From Bacteroidota bacterium (GTDB taxonomy: Bacteria; Bacteroidota; Bacteroidia; B-17B0; Aurantibacillaceae): a stretch of 64,000 bases of DNA. A program made the translations under genes and the position numbers. Of the stretch, positions 17,359-26,800 are shown piece after piece (position 1 is the stretch's first letter; every line of letters begins with the position of its first letter). A model generated the notes under the pieces. That model did not search any database, was not told where the DNA came from, and saw nothing but the letters and a program-made list of their open reading frames with translations. The stretch spans positions 1-64,000 of the forward strand of contig JANYGK010000036.1 in NCBI GenBank assembly GCA_025362395.1. The letters run 5' to 3'.

Positions 17359-18624
17359 ATGAAGACCCTTTTTTTACTCCCCTTATTTTTGCTGATCACT
17401 TTTAAAAGCTTTAGCAGTTACATACTAATACCGATGGATGATACTCAGAAAAATCATCTGAAATCTTATGGTATTGCTTACTGGGCGCTGAAAGGAGAGT
17501 TAGAGATTCAATGGTTAACCAATTACAGGGGAGGCAGTTTTTTAATCCCAAATTCAAAACCGGTTTCAAATGAGTGTACGATAAGAGGTGTAAGTTTTGA
17601 AATAATTTCTGACGCGCAGGCTAACGGTATTTTAATGGAAATTGCTAACCCGGAAGTTAATATGGATGCCATTAAATTAGAGAAAGCGCCTAAGATCGCC
17701 GTGTATTCACCAAAAATAAAACAGCCTTGGGACGATGCAGTGACGCTGGTTTTAAAGTATGCGGAAATTCCTTACGAAGTAGTGTATGATGATGAGATCA
17801 TGGCAGATAAATTAAAAGACTATGATTGGTTACACTTACATCACGAAGATTTCACAGGCCAATACGGTAAGTTTTATGCGCAGTTTGCTAATGCAGCCTG
17901 GTACCAAACAGAAGTAAAAGATAATGAGGCTACTGCGAAACGATTGGGCTTTACAAAAGTATCGTTATTGAAATTAGCGGTGGCGAAAAAAATTAATGAT
18001 TATGTTTTTACGGGAGGATTTTTATTTGCCATGTGTAGCGCTACTGACAGTTATGATATAGCACTGGCTGCCGAAGGAATTGATATTTGCGAAACCATGT
18101 TTGATCATGACCCTGCAGATCCTGCCATGAATAAAAAAATTGATTTCACTAAAGGCTATGCCTTTGAAAATTATAAATTAAGTACGAACCCTTATGAGTA
18201 TGAGTTTTCAACCATTGATGCCACTACACCGCGCATGCAGTATGGTATGACAAAAGAGAATGACGTATTTACCTTATTTGACTTTTCTGCGAAATGGGAT
18301 CCTGTGCCCACCATGTTGTGTCAAAACCATGTACAAACCATACAAGGTTTTTATGGGCAAACAACCGCGTTTACTAAAACGTTTATTAAAAAAAATATTT
18401 TAATTCTTGGCGAATCCAAAGCTTTTAATGAAGCACGTTACATACACGGTGATCACGGTAAAGGAACTTGGACCTTTTACGGCGGACACGATCCGGAAGA
18501 TTACCAGCATAGGGTAGAGGATCCGCCGACTGATCTGAGCCTGCATCCTAATTCCCCGGGATATAGATTAATTCTGAATAATATTTTATTCCCGGCGGCT
18601 AAAAAGAAAAAGCAAAAAACCTGA
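17359..18624 (+). CDS. Conserved Bacteroidota protein of unknown function (often mislabelled asparagine synthetase B)
   Basis: A 421-residue protein with a signal peptide (MKTLFLLPLFLLITFKSFSS) and a highly conserved-looking start YILIPMDDTQKNHLKSYGIAYW. Other strong segments are APKIAVYSPKIKQPWDDAVT, LHLHHEDFTGQYGKFY, FLFAMCSATDSYDIA and TWTFYGGHDPEDYQH. I recall near-identical Bacteroidota proteins labelled asparagine synthetase B, but no glutaminase or synthetase domain motif of AsnB is present; the fold may be related to class I glutamine amidotransferases (a Cys in AMCSAT). His-rich motifs suggest metal binding. Function unknown. It ends with a lysine-rich tail (KKKKQKT) and is followed by 265 bp without a gene. 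Confidence 0.8.
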   Translation: MKTLFLLPLFLLITFKSFSSYILIPMDDTQKNHLKSYGIAYWALKGELEIQWLTNYRGGSFLIPNSKPVSNECTIRGVSFEIISDAQANGILMEIANPEVNMDAIKLEKAPKIAVYSPKIKQPWDDAVTLVLKYAEIPYEVVYDDEIMADKLKDYDWLHLHHEDFTGQYGKFYAQFANAAWYQTEVKDNEATAKRLGFTKVSLLKLAVAKKINDYVFTGGFLFAMCSATDSYDIALAAEGIDICETMFDHDPADPAMNKKIDFTKGYAFENYKLSTNPYEYEFSTIDATTPRMQYGMTKENDVFTLFDFSAKWDPVPTMLCQNHVQTIQGFYGQTTAFTKTFIKKNILILGESKAFNEARYIHGDHGKGTWTFYGGHDPEDYQHRVEDPPTDLSLHPNSPGYRLILNNILFPAAKKKKQKT

Positions 18625-18710
18625 TTCGCTTCTCAAGGTTTGTTTTAATCATGATGTAGAATAGTTCAACAGGTACGTCTCTCATATTTTAGTAATAGTG
18701 CGGTGGTTGT

Positions 18711-18794
18711 GGACGAACGGAGCGAACTGCTATTTTTATAGTAAATAGCGGGGAGGCTTTTCGAGGGTATAAAAATAGAAGTTGGTGTTCGTCC
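18711..18794. repeat. Long imperfect inverted repeat (hairpin element)
   Basis: Left arm 18711-18740 and right arm 18768-18794 pair as GGACGAAC with GTTCGTCC, then (after an unequal bulge) AACTGCTATTTTTATA with TATAAAAATAGAAGTT (one mismatch). The loop of about 27 nt is GC-rich. The element sits in the 265-bp gap between two convergent genes and reads like a dispersed palindromic element rather than an ordinary terminator. No second copy was seen in this window. Confidence 0.65.
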
Positions 18795-18889
18795 TTGAAT
18801 TTTTGTTTCTTTTTGTTCAAGCAAAAAGATAGAAGAAATAAGGTATAAATTGAATATACCTTTATGATTACAGACGATTCTATACTAGC

Positions 18890-19609
18890 TTATCTTAAAT
18901 CAAATAAATTCTCTACGCCAATATAACGTTCTACGGTAAAGCCTTCGGCGTAATCACAATTAATAGCTCTGCCGAATAATGCTGCTTTTGCTTTTACGTT
19001 TTCCATAAAATTCTTACCGGAAATAGGCGTTTCAGGTGCTTTTGAATTCGGATCATAAAATTGCGAGGAGAAGGCAAAAATACTTTCCATTTTCTTTTCC
19101 ATATAAGGTGTAATATCTATCACAAGATTAGGTTCAATAAAATGATCCTGTATATAATGATAAATAGCTTTAGGTCGCCAGGCAGCTTGCAAAGCGTTAT
19201 CTTCGCCTCGGGTTTCAATTTTCACCAAACCACTGTAAAAACAAGCATCCGATGTTAATTTTGCAGCACGGCCATGATCAGGATGCCTGTCTGACACAGC
19301 ATTGCATAAAACAATTTCCGGTTTGTATTTACGGATGGCTTGTATAATATGTTTTTGTGCAGTTTCATTATTCTCAAAAAAACCATCCGCTAATGTTAAT
19401 TGTTCTCTTGCCGTTAAGCCTAGTATCTTGGACGATTTCATGGCTTCCTCGGTTCTTAAAGCGGCACTTCCGCGTGTACCCAGTTCACCGCGTGTAAGGT
19501 CTAAAATGCCCGCTTTTTTTCCTAAAGCAATGTGTTTTAACAGCGTTCCCGAGGCAGATAATTCTACATCGTCCGGGTGAATTCCTATTGCTAATATATC
19601 TAATTTCAT
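18890..19609 (-). CDS. bshB1: Bacillithiol biosynthesis deacetylase BshB1
   Basis: A PIG-L family zinc deacetylase that removes the acetyl group from GlcNAc-malate in bacillithiol synthesis. The start at 19609 gives 239 residues beginning MKLDILAIGIHPDDVELSAS; a 13-residue upstream extension in frame is unlikely. Zinc and catalytic residues lie in H11-P-D-D14 and DRHPDHGRAA. The motifs DLTRGELGTRG and the LADGFFENN segment are specific to the BshB1 group rather than other LmbE proteins. It implies that bacillithiol is a low-molecular-weight thiol here; bshA and bshC are not in the window. Confidence 0.92.
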   Translation of the reverse strand: MKLDILAIGIHPDDVELSASGTLLKHIALGKKAGILDLTRGELGTRGSAALRTEEAMKSSKILGLTAREQLTLADGFFENNETAQKHIIQAIRKYKPEIVLCNAVSDRHPDHGRAAKLTSDACFYSGLVKIETRGEDNALQAAWRPKAIYHYIQDHFIEPNLVIDITPYMEKKMESIFAFSSQFYDPNSKAPETPISGKNFMENVKAKAALFGRAINCDYAEGFTVERYIGVENLFDLR

Positions 19610-19760
19610 GAATTTATTTTTTCTTTCAACTCCAAAAGATAGAATCAAAAAACAGGTTTTAAGTATTTATAAAGATATATAAAATAATGGGCTCAATTTT
19701 GAGAATAATTTAAGTAACCACAATCTGGACCTACTACTAAGATTTCAAATAGTAAAACTA

Positions 19761-19796
19761 AAACATCCCGGCCATATATGCATGACCGGGATGTTT
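19761..19796 (-). terminator. Rho-independent terminator of the T9SS surface-protein gene
   Basis: A perfect 11-bp stem, AAACATCCCGG (19761-19771) with CCGGGATGTTT (19786-19796), and a 14-nt loop. On the minus strand it is followed by TTTTAGTTTTAC, 20 bp after the stop codon of the 1249-residue gene. Confidence 0.85.
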
Positions 19797-19816
19797 AAAT
19801 CACTTAACTATGGTAA

Positions 19817-22800
19817 TTATTGTTTTACCATTTTCAAAGTTTTTGTCCAACCTGTTCCTTTAACCACAATATAATACATACCTCCACAAATATTACGGGT
19901 ATTTATGTTACCTGTATCATGAACTGTTTTAGTCATAACCAGCTCACCTAAGGCATTAAAGAGTTGAACGTTTACAACTTCACCGGCCATAATGTTTAGT
20001 TCTTCTACAAATGGATTAGGATAAACCATAAGGCTATTATGCTCACCACTTAATTGATTAATACCACTGCATAAAGAAACGCTTTGTGTTATAACAGCAA
20101 TGGATGAACATAGACCATTACTTCCATTTACCGTATATGTTGTAGTAGATGTTGGGCTAATCACAACCATAGGTGTTGTAGCCCCTGTGTTCCAACTGTA
20201 GGTAGTCGCACCTGAAGCGGTAAGGTTAGCTGATGATCCAATACAAATAACTGATGCGTTACTTACGGCACTAACAGTAGGACTGATATTACCGGTAATA
20301 GAAACAGTAGAAACAGAAGCAGGACATACGCCATTTGAAATAGTCCATTTAAATACATTTACCCCGGTGCTTAAATTAGTTAACACTATCGACGGGGAAG
20401 TAAAAGAAGATATAGTGCCTGTTCCGGAAACTAAAGTCCATGCTCCCGTGCCTGTTGTTGCGTTATTAGCATTTAAGGTTGCTGTAGTACTACACACCGT
20501 TTGCGATGGCCCCGCAACCGCTGTAGTTGGTAATTGATTTACCGTTACCGCTTGTGTAGTTACATTAGTACAACCAATGCTATTAACACCTGTGAGAGTG
20601 TAAAGAATAGAGGCCGTTGGAGAAACAACATAACCGGCTCCTACAAAATTGCCGGGGTTCCAGGTATAAGTTATGGCACCACTCGCGGTTAATGTTGTGC
20701 TGCTTCCACTACAGATGGTTGGTGTAGATGCTGTTGCTGTTACCGTTGGCGTTGGATTTACCATAATTTGAACTGTTTTAGTGTTGATACAACCACCGGC
20801 ATTACTACCGGTAACTGTGTAGGTAGTAGTAACCGTTGGAAAAACAGAGATGGACGCCATAGTTGCTCCTGTGCTCCATGTGTAACTTGTAGCGCCACTT
20901 GCTGTTATGCTGCCTGCATTTCCTGCACATATTGTAGCGTTACCCGCTGTTACAGTTGGTGTTGGGTTCACCATAATTTGGACTGTTTTAGTAGCTATAC
21001 ATCCTACACCGTTAGATTCTGTAACTGTGTAAGTAGTAGTAACTGTAGGAGACACGGATATGGATGCGGTAGTAGCTCCCGTGCTCCAAGTATAGCTTGT
21101 AGCCACGTTTGCTGTAATTAAAGCTCCTCCACCGGTACATACTGATGTAGGAGTAGAAACAATGGTTACAGTAGGTGTAACACAAACAGAAACAATTTTT
21201 AAACTGTCCATGCCTATATCTGAAAAGCCATAATCACTCGTAGCTTTAAACTTTATAACGCAAGATGCTGAATTAACAGCACCCAAGTTAAGTGTTTTTT
21301 TATCCCAAGCAGTTAATGTAGTTACACTACCGGATTGATATCCTGCCTTTTTAGTAAAAGTGGAGCCTCCATTGGTTGATAAAAATACTTCGAAGGAATC
21401 AGTACCACTCATATTCAGGTGATAAAAAGAAAGGTTGTAGTTTTGAGTTGTTCCCATATTCACATATAAACGCATTTCTCCCGATGTACCATCAGCCGCA
21501 TTATAGCTATGAAAATTGGCTGCGCCGGCACCTGTTAAAGGAGTTACTATTCCGGAAGTATTATTATTCCAAATGGCGCTAATACCATCGTCTTGTCTTC
21601 TCCACGAACTGTCGGAAGCGGTTGGATAGCTTGACCAGAAACTAGTGAGCGGCACATTTCTGACATCGCAACGGTTTTGCCAAGTGTTATCAAAGTTTTC
21701 TAAAAAAGGAACCGTAGCATAGCTTAGCGCTACAGTAGAAATTAAATTCAACGCATTTGTAGCAATGGTATTAGTGCCACAGGCTACAATCCTTCTATAA
21801 TAAACGGGGGCAGTATAAGTAGGATTATAACTGGCGCTTGTAGCAGTAGATACAGCCGTCCATACGGTGCCGTTAGGCGAAGATTGCCATTGGTAAGTTA
21901 AGCCTGTAGCAACACTGGAACCGGTCACGTTTAAAGTTAAAGGCGTACCTATACAATTTACAGTGCCTGATGAACTCGTTAAGGTACCGGCTAACGGTGT
22001 GCCCGAGCAAAAGGGGATGGCTACAATTTTTAAACTGTCTATTCCTATATCATCCGAGTAATCTGAAGTAGCCTTAAATCTTACAACACACGAAGTTGAA
22101 TTTACTCCCGTTAATGTGATACTTTTTTTATTCCATGCGGATTCAATGGGATTTATACTTCCGGATCTATATATGCCTTTATTAGTAAAGGTACTTCCTC
22201 CATTGGTAGATAGAAGCACTTGTAGAGAATCCCCAAACCCATATGGATTAATGTGATAGAATGATACTTCATAGTTTTGAGTTGTTCCCATATTGATGTG
22301 TAAATCCAATTCTCCTGATGTACCTGACTGGGCATCATATACATGAAAATCGGCGGCACCTGCCCCGGTTAAAGGGGTTACTGTCCCAAAAGCGCTTAAC
22401 CAGTTGGCACTGGCGCCATCGTCTTGTCTTCTCCATGAACTGTCTGAAGTAGTCGGGTAGCTTGTCCAATATGTTGATACGGGAACATTTCTTGTTCCGC
22501 AACGACTTTGCCAAGTATTATCAAAGTTTTCTAAAAAAGGAACCGTAGCGTAGGTGAAACCGGCAATGGTTGTAAAACTCATGGCACTGGTAGCAATAGT
22601 GCTAGTTCCACAAGCAATTATCCTCCGATAATAAATGGGTGCGCTGTAAGTAGGATTATAAACAGAGCTAGTAGCTGAAGCTACCGATGTCCAAGCAGTA
22701 CCATTTGGTGAGGATTGCCATTGATAGGTGAGGCCGGACGCAAATGTAGATCCTGTGACACTTAAATTTAATAGTTGTCCAATGCAAGCTATTGTTCCAC

Positions 22801-23566
22801 CGGCGCTGGCCAAAGTTCCGGCGGTAGGCATACCGGAACAAGCAGGAGGAGGGCTCCAGGTATATTTTTGTCCGGAAACAGGTTTAAAAACAGGGCCAAT
22901 ATCTAAATTACAGCCATCATAATTATTCACTCCCGCTGTTGAGGTTGCCCAAGTATTCGTTCCGCCGCTAACATTTCTATTATTAAAATCTAGATTCCCG
23001 TTTCCTCTTAACCCTACTTCCGCAAATACAAATTGTGAAGGGGTCATCGTACCATAAATGACATCAATTTTATTGGTTATCTCATATAATTTAATTTGGA
23101 AATTTAAATTATCAGTTGCTCCAAAGCTTGTGTAGTTTCCCCACTGTAAGGTAAAAATCCTGTTTGGAGCTGTACCCGTAGTATTGTTTCGTAAAATACC
23201 GGTAGCGTTGGATTGTATATCAGACCCAAAAGCGCATACAAGTGAATCATCACCAAACGAATCACCAATTGGATAAGATGAATAATTATTTAATAAAGTT
23301 CCAAATTTTAAATACCCGTTTGCGCAAACAGATACCTTAGTATAATTAGTACCTAAATAATTAAAGGTAAACCCTATGTTCACAGCATTAAAAATGTCAT
23401 TATCATTGGCGTTGGTTCCAAGTATAGTGCCTGTTGTGATGGCAGAATAGGTTGAAGGGGTAGATGTAAAGGTGTACCATGCAGACACCAAGTTTTGTGA
23501 ATTAACCCTTTGACCGGTTATAGTCATCAATGTTAATAGGATAAGTTTTTTGTAAATTCTTTTCAT
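19817..23566 (-). CDS. Large T9SS-secreted surface protein with duplicated modules and Ig-like repeats
   Basis: A 1249-residue exported protein. The signal peptide ends RVNSQ. Residues about 30-230 form a beta-rich domain with FNYLGTNYTKVSVCANGYLKFG and an LYEITNKIDVIYG segment. Two near-identical modules follow (about 240-515 and 516-790), each a 'GTL...C.G..L.L.VTGS' Ig-like part with TYQWQSSPNGT plus a MAM/galactose-binding-like part with TVPFLENFDNTWQ and SWRRQDDG. Then several short Ig-like repeats with TYTWSTGAT and TTTYTV. The end is a type A sorting tail (MVYPNPFVEELNIM to WTKTLKMVKQ). An adhesion role is inferred. It is monocistronic, with its own terminator and a palindromic site 72-96 bp upstream. 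Confidence 0.88.
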   Translation of the reverse strand: MKRIYKKLILLTLMTITGQRVNSQNLVSAWYTFTSTPSTYSAITTGTILGTNANDNDIFNAVNIGFTFNYLGTNYTKVSVCANGYLKFGTLLNNYSSYPIGDSFGDDSLVCAFGSDIQSNATGILRNNTTGTAPNRIFTLQWGNYTSFGATDNLNFQIKLYEITNKIDVIYGTMTPSQFVFAEVGLRGNGNLDFNNRNVSGGTNTWATSTAGVNNYDGCNLDIGPVFKPVSGQKYTWSPPPACSGMPTAGTLASAGGTIACIGQLLNLSVTGSTFASGLTYQWQSSPNGTAWTSVASATSSVYNPTYSAPIYYRRIIACGTSTIATSAMSFTTIAGFTYATVPFLENFDNTWQSRCGTRNVPVSTYWTSYPTTSDSSWRRQDDGASANWLSAFGTVTPLTGAGAADFHVYDAQSGTSGELDLHINMGTTQNYEVSFYHINPYGFGDSLQVLLSTNGGSTFTNKGIYRSGSINPIESAWNKKSITLTGVNSTSCVVRFKATSDYSDDIGIDSLKIVAIPFCSGTPLAGTLTSSSGTVNCIGTPLTLNVTGSSVATGLTYQWQSSPNGTVWTAVSTATSASYNPTYTAPVYYRRIVACGTNTIATNALNLISTVALSYATVPFLENFDNTWQNRCDVRNVPLTSFWSSYPTASDSSWRRQDDGISAIWNNNTSGIVTPLTGAGAANFHSYNAADGTSGEMRLYVNMGTTQNYNLSFYHLNMSGTDSFEVFLSTNGGSTFTKKAGYQSGSVTTLTAWDKKTLNLGAVNSASCVIKFKATSDYGFSDIGMDSLKIVSVCVTPTVTIVSTPTSVCTGGGALITANVATSYTWSTGATTASISVSPTVTTTYTVTESNGVGCIATKTVQIMVNPTPTVTAGNATICAGNAGSITASGATSYTWSTGATMASISVFPTVTTTYTVTGSNAGGCINTKTVQIMVNPTPTVTATASTPTICSGSSTTLTASGAITYTWNPGNFVGAGYVVSPTASILYTLTGVNSIGCTNVTTQAVTVNQLPTTAVAGPSQTVCSTTATLNANNATTGTGAWTLVSGTGTISSFTSPSIVLTNLSTGVNVFKWTISNGVCPASVSTVSITGNISPTVSAVSNASVICIGSSANLTASGATTYSWNTGATTPMVVISPTSTTTYTVNGSNGLCSSIAVITQSVSLCSGINQLSGEHNSLMVYPNPFVEELNIMAGEVVNVQLFNALGELVMTKTVHDTGNINTRNICGGMYYIVVKGTGWTKTLKMVKQ
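20520..21180. repeat. Tandem Ig-like repeat units within the surface-protein gene
   Basis: Coding repeats of roughly 230-250 bp. The units share SYTWSTGAT, TTTYTV and CINTKTVQIMVNPTPTVT-like ends; two adjacent units (around 20760-20990 and 20990-21180) are the closest and are nearly identical at DNA level over stretches such as the ATAATTTG.ACTGTTTTAGT segment. Confidence 0.75.
21190..22845. repeat. Two-copy direct duplication of about 0.82 kb in the surface-protein gene
   Basis: Copy 1 is approximately 22008-22845 and copy 2 approximately 21190-22007 (minus-strand coding order). Identical or near-identical runs include TTATCAAAGTTTTCTAAAAA (present around 21690 and 22520) and ATCGTCTTGTCTTCTCCA (21587 and 22418). 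Boundaries are estimated from the protein modules. Confidence 0.8.
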
Positions 23567-23637
23567 AGGAATTTGTTACGTTTTAAGGTTTAATTAGTGT
23601 AATTATACTTTAGGGCGATTCGGGAGGCGTCAATATA

Positions 23638-23662
23638 TTTACTAAAGTAAAACTTTAGTAAA
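23638..23662. promoter_or_regulatory. Perfect 11-bp palindrome upstream of the surface-protein gene
   Basis: TTTACTAAAGT, AAA spacer, then ACTTTAGTAAA. The exact dyad in the 287-bp gap lies 72-96 bp before the surface-protein ATG, just upstream of a TTGACG sequence on the same minus strand, a position suited to an operator. No regulator gene is adjacent, and no T-tract suggests a terminator. Confidence 0.5.
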
Positions 23663-23853
23663 CTTTATAAATTTAATTAAATACTTGTGGCAAGTATAAT
23701 ATTTAACTATCAGAATTACACGCACTATTGGGTTTCTATTTTTTTTAGCGTATAGATAAAGGTAATAACGCAATGAAATAATGTAGCACAAAGCTTAACA
23801 AGATAATGTTTTATTACTCATTTATTTTTCTAAACTAAAAATTAGATTTATAA

Positions 23854-26800
23854 TTACTGTATAGCCCCCTGCTTCCTAACGTTTACCCACTTACCTGCTA
23901 TATGTGCCGAAATGCTATTGTCGTACATAGCTTCGCAGCTTACCCCCGGCAAATAATAGGTTCCATTATAAGATGCATTTAATAATACTTTAAATGTTTT
24001 AACGGCTCCTATACCTAAATCAAAATAGCTGTAAACCCTGTCATCCCTTATGTCCTGATATGTTGGCACATCGCCTTTCATATAAGTAATATTATCTAAC
24101 CGTTGGTTGCGGATTTCCCAGCCGCTTGCAAAAATTTGTGACAAGGCCAGGTTTCTGTACATACCCCTTACTCCCGGGTTTTTAATAGTTACTTCGGCCA
24201 TAAAATCAGTTCCCTGTTCCAGGTTGATAACATCAATAGGATTGCCTGTTAATGTTTTATAATTTACCGACAATTCTAAATTACTGAATTTATCGGTCTC
24301 CGCTCCCGCCTTTGGTACACCTTGTTTTACAAGGCGTGCAAATAAATTACCACTGCCTTTTACGGTTACTTTTACAGATGCGGATGCATTCGCATTTTTT
24401 AATTCAATCAGTTTATATTTCGATCGGCTAAAGTCGCTAACCGTTATACTTTCATTCCCGATTTTTACATCCGCCGCTATGGCGGAAGCATTCCCGTTAA
24501 GCTTGGCGTATTTGCTTATGGCCATTAAGCAATAGGCTGTAGACTGTGTGCTTAGCCAATATTGGTTATCTCCCAATTTTGCCGCCAAGCTTTTTACTTT
24601 TAAGAACGCGTTGTTATTGTCTTTTAAAAGCGTCATCGTTTCTAAGATCATGGCATCGTCCCGTTCAATGCTTCCATACGTGTAATAATAATCGGCATAC
24701 GTTTTAGCGCTCGCCGCAATATGATATACCATTTTCTTAGCTACTTCCTGCTGTCCTACCAAGGCATAAGCGGCCGCTAAACGCCATTTAACTTCAGCGG
24801 ATAAATTTGCTTTTTCCTTTAAGCGGTTCATTGCGCCAAGTTCTGCACTACCTGCTAATGCTAACGTATACAAGCGGTAAGCCTGGGTCAAATCTTCACC
24901 GTAGTAAGCCGTATTTTTATTGCCGACGTAACTCTGTGCTTTTTGTTTCTGATATTTTTTCCAATTGTCTAATAAACTAAACGGTAATGAATACCCTTTT
25001 GCCTTCGCTTCAATTAAAAAATGCCCCGCATAGTTTGTTCCCCATTCGTCTGCCGTATTCAATCCGGGCCAGTAAGATAAGCCTCCGCTTGACGTTTGGA
25101 ATTGTTTTAGCCTGTTAATAGCCGCTTTTGTAGCATTATCAATAAATGCTTTTTGATTAGCGCTCAGGTCAGAAATATCATTAATATATAAGCCGGCAAA
25201 CACAGAAGAAGTGGTTTGCTCCACACAACCGTGCGGATACTCCACTAAATAATTTAAACGTTGCGATAAATTAATCGACGGTAAAGTCGATAATTCTAAA
25301 TAGGCTTTATTGGTACCGCTAATCCCGATAGGCATATAAGTTATATTTAAGTTTTTACCGGCGCTTAACAAAAACTCATCCGCATCCGTAATGCTCGGAT
25401 TATTTGCCCTTACAGCAATTTCAATGGTTTCAGAGGTAGTTTCCCCTGAGCCTTTTGCCGTAATTTTAATTTTAGAAACGCCTAAGGCATCTTTAATTTT
25501 TAGTTTAAAATTAACTACTTTATCGCCGATCGCATTAAAACTAACGGTTTGTGAATTGCCGTTTATAGCGGTTGCAAACTTATCTGTAGTAATGGTAATA
25601 GTTGCCTGTTTTACTTTTTTCTCCATCGCAAAAATAGTCACGGGAAGATCAACTTCTTCACCCGGGCCTAATACTCTTGGTAAAGTAGATAGTATCATTA
25701 ATGGCTTTCTTACAGGTATCGCTTTTTCAGAATTTCCGTAAGCCCCTTGGTAACCTGCCACTACCATCACTCTTACTGAACCCACATATTGCGGAATATC
25801 AATTTTATGAGTCGCTGTTTCTCCTTTCTTTAAATGAAACGGACCTACAAAGCGCACCATCGGTTTAAAGCGTTGCGCACTGTTCTCAGGCTTATTATTA
25901 GTCGCATCATCCCCACCGATAGACAGGATGCGGCTCATTGCATTGCCGAAAGCGCCGATCACATTATCGTAAATATCCCACGTTTTTACACCTAAAGCTT
26001 CTTTTGCATAAAAAGCGCTCCGGGGATCAGGCGTTTTAAAACGCGTAATATCCAGTAAGCCTTCATCGACTACGGCCAGCGTATAAGCCATTTCTTTGCC
26101 CGTTGCTTCGCTTACTTTTACAATTTCAGTACTCTCCGGTTTCCATACAGCCGTAGTGGTGAGTTGTGGTTTCAAAATCGTATTATCATCTTTCACCATT
26201 AAAGAGGCAATGCCGTATAAACGGATAGGCAGGTCGTTAACCGTTTGTGCATGCGGCTGAATTAAATGAACAAACGCGTAAATGTTAGGCGTCATCTCCT
26301 TGGTAACCGTAAATTCGTATTCTGTGGTGCCTTCTTTGCTGTCTACCCATTTACTTAAGAGTGTACGGCTTCCGTTTTCAATATTTATTAAAACTTTACC
26401 GCCTTTAGGGCTTGGTATTAAAAGCTTGGCCTTGTCGCCAACTTTATATTCCTGTTTGTCGGTATTAACGGTTAATACATTGCTGCCTTCATTTCCTTTA
26501 GGAGATTTTCCTGCCCAACTCGGCCAGTCAATAAACACAACTTTTCCGCAGGCATGCCCGCTTTCCGTATCTTTTACATATACTAAATAGCGTCCCCATC
26601 CCGGGCGGTTGACTCTTAATTTAAAACTTGCTTTCCCGTTAGCGGAAGAAATAGTTTCTGTATAAACAGGCTCATGATAATTACTTCCTATATAAGACGA
26701 AAGATCTTGGTTGTAATTGTCCCACCACCAACGCCAATCAAGCTTATACACTTTTACTTCAATATTTGATCGTGATGTTGCTTTACCGTATTCATCCACG

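Noticed and set aside
19817-23566. Regularly spaced direct repeats that could look like a CRISPR array or phase-variable locus
   Set aside because: The repeats are in-frame Ig-like and MAM-like units of 0.2-0.8 kb in one continuous coding frame, not 25-40-bp repeats with unique spacers; no cas gene is near.
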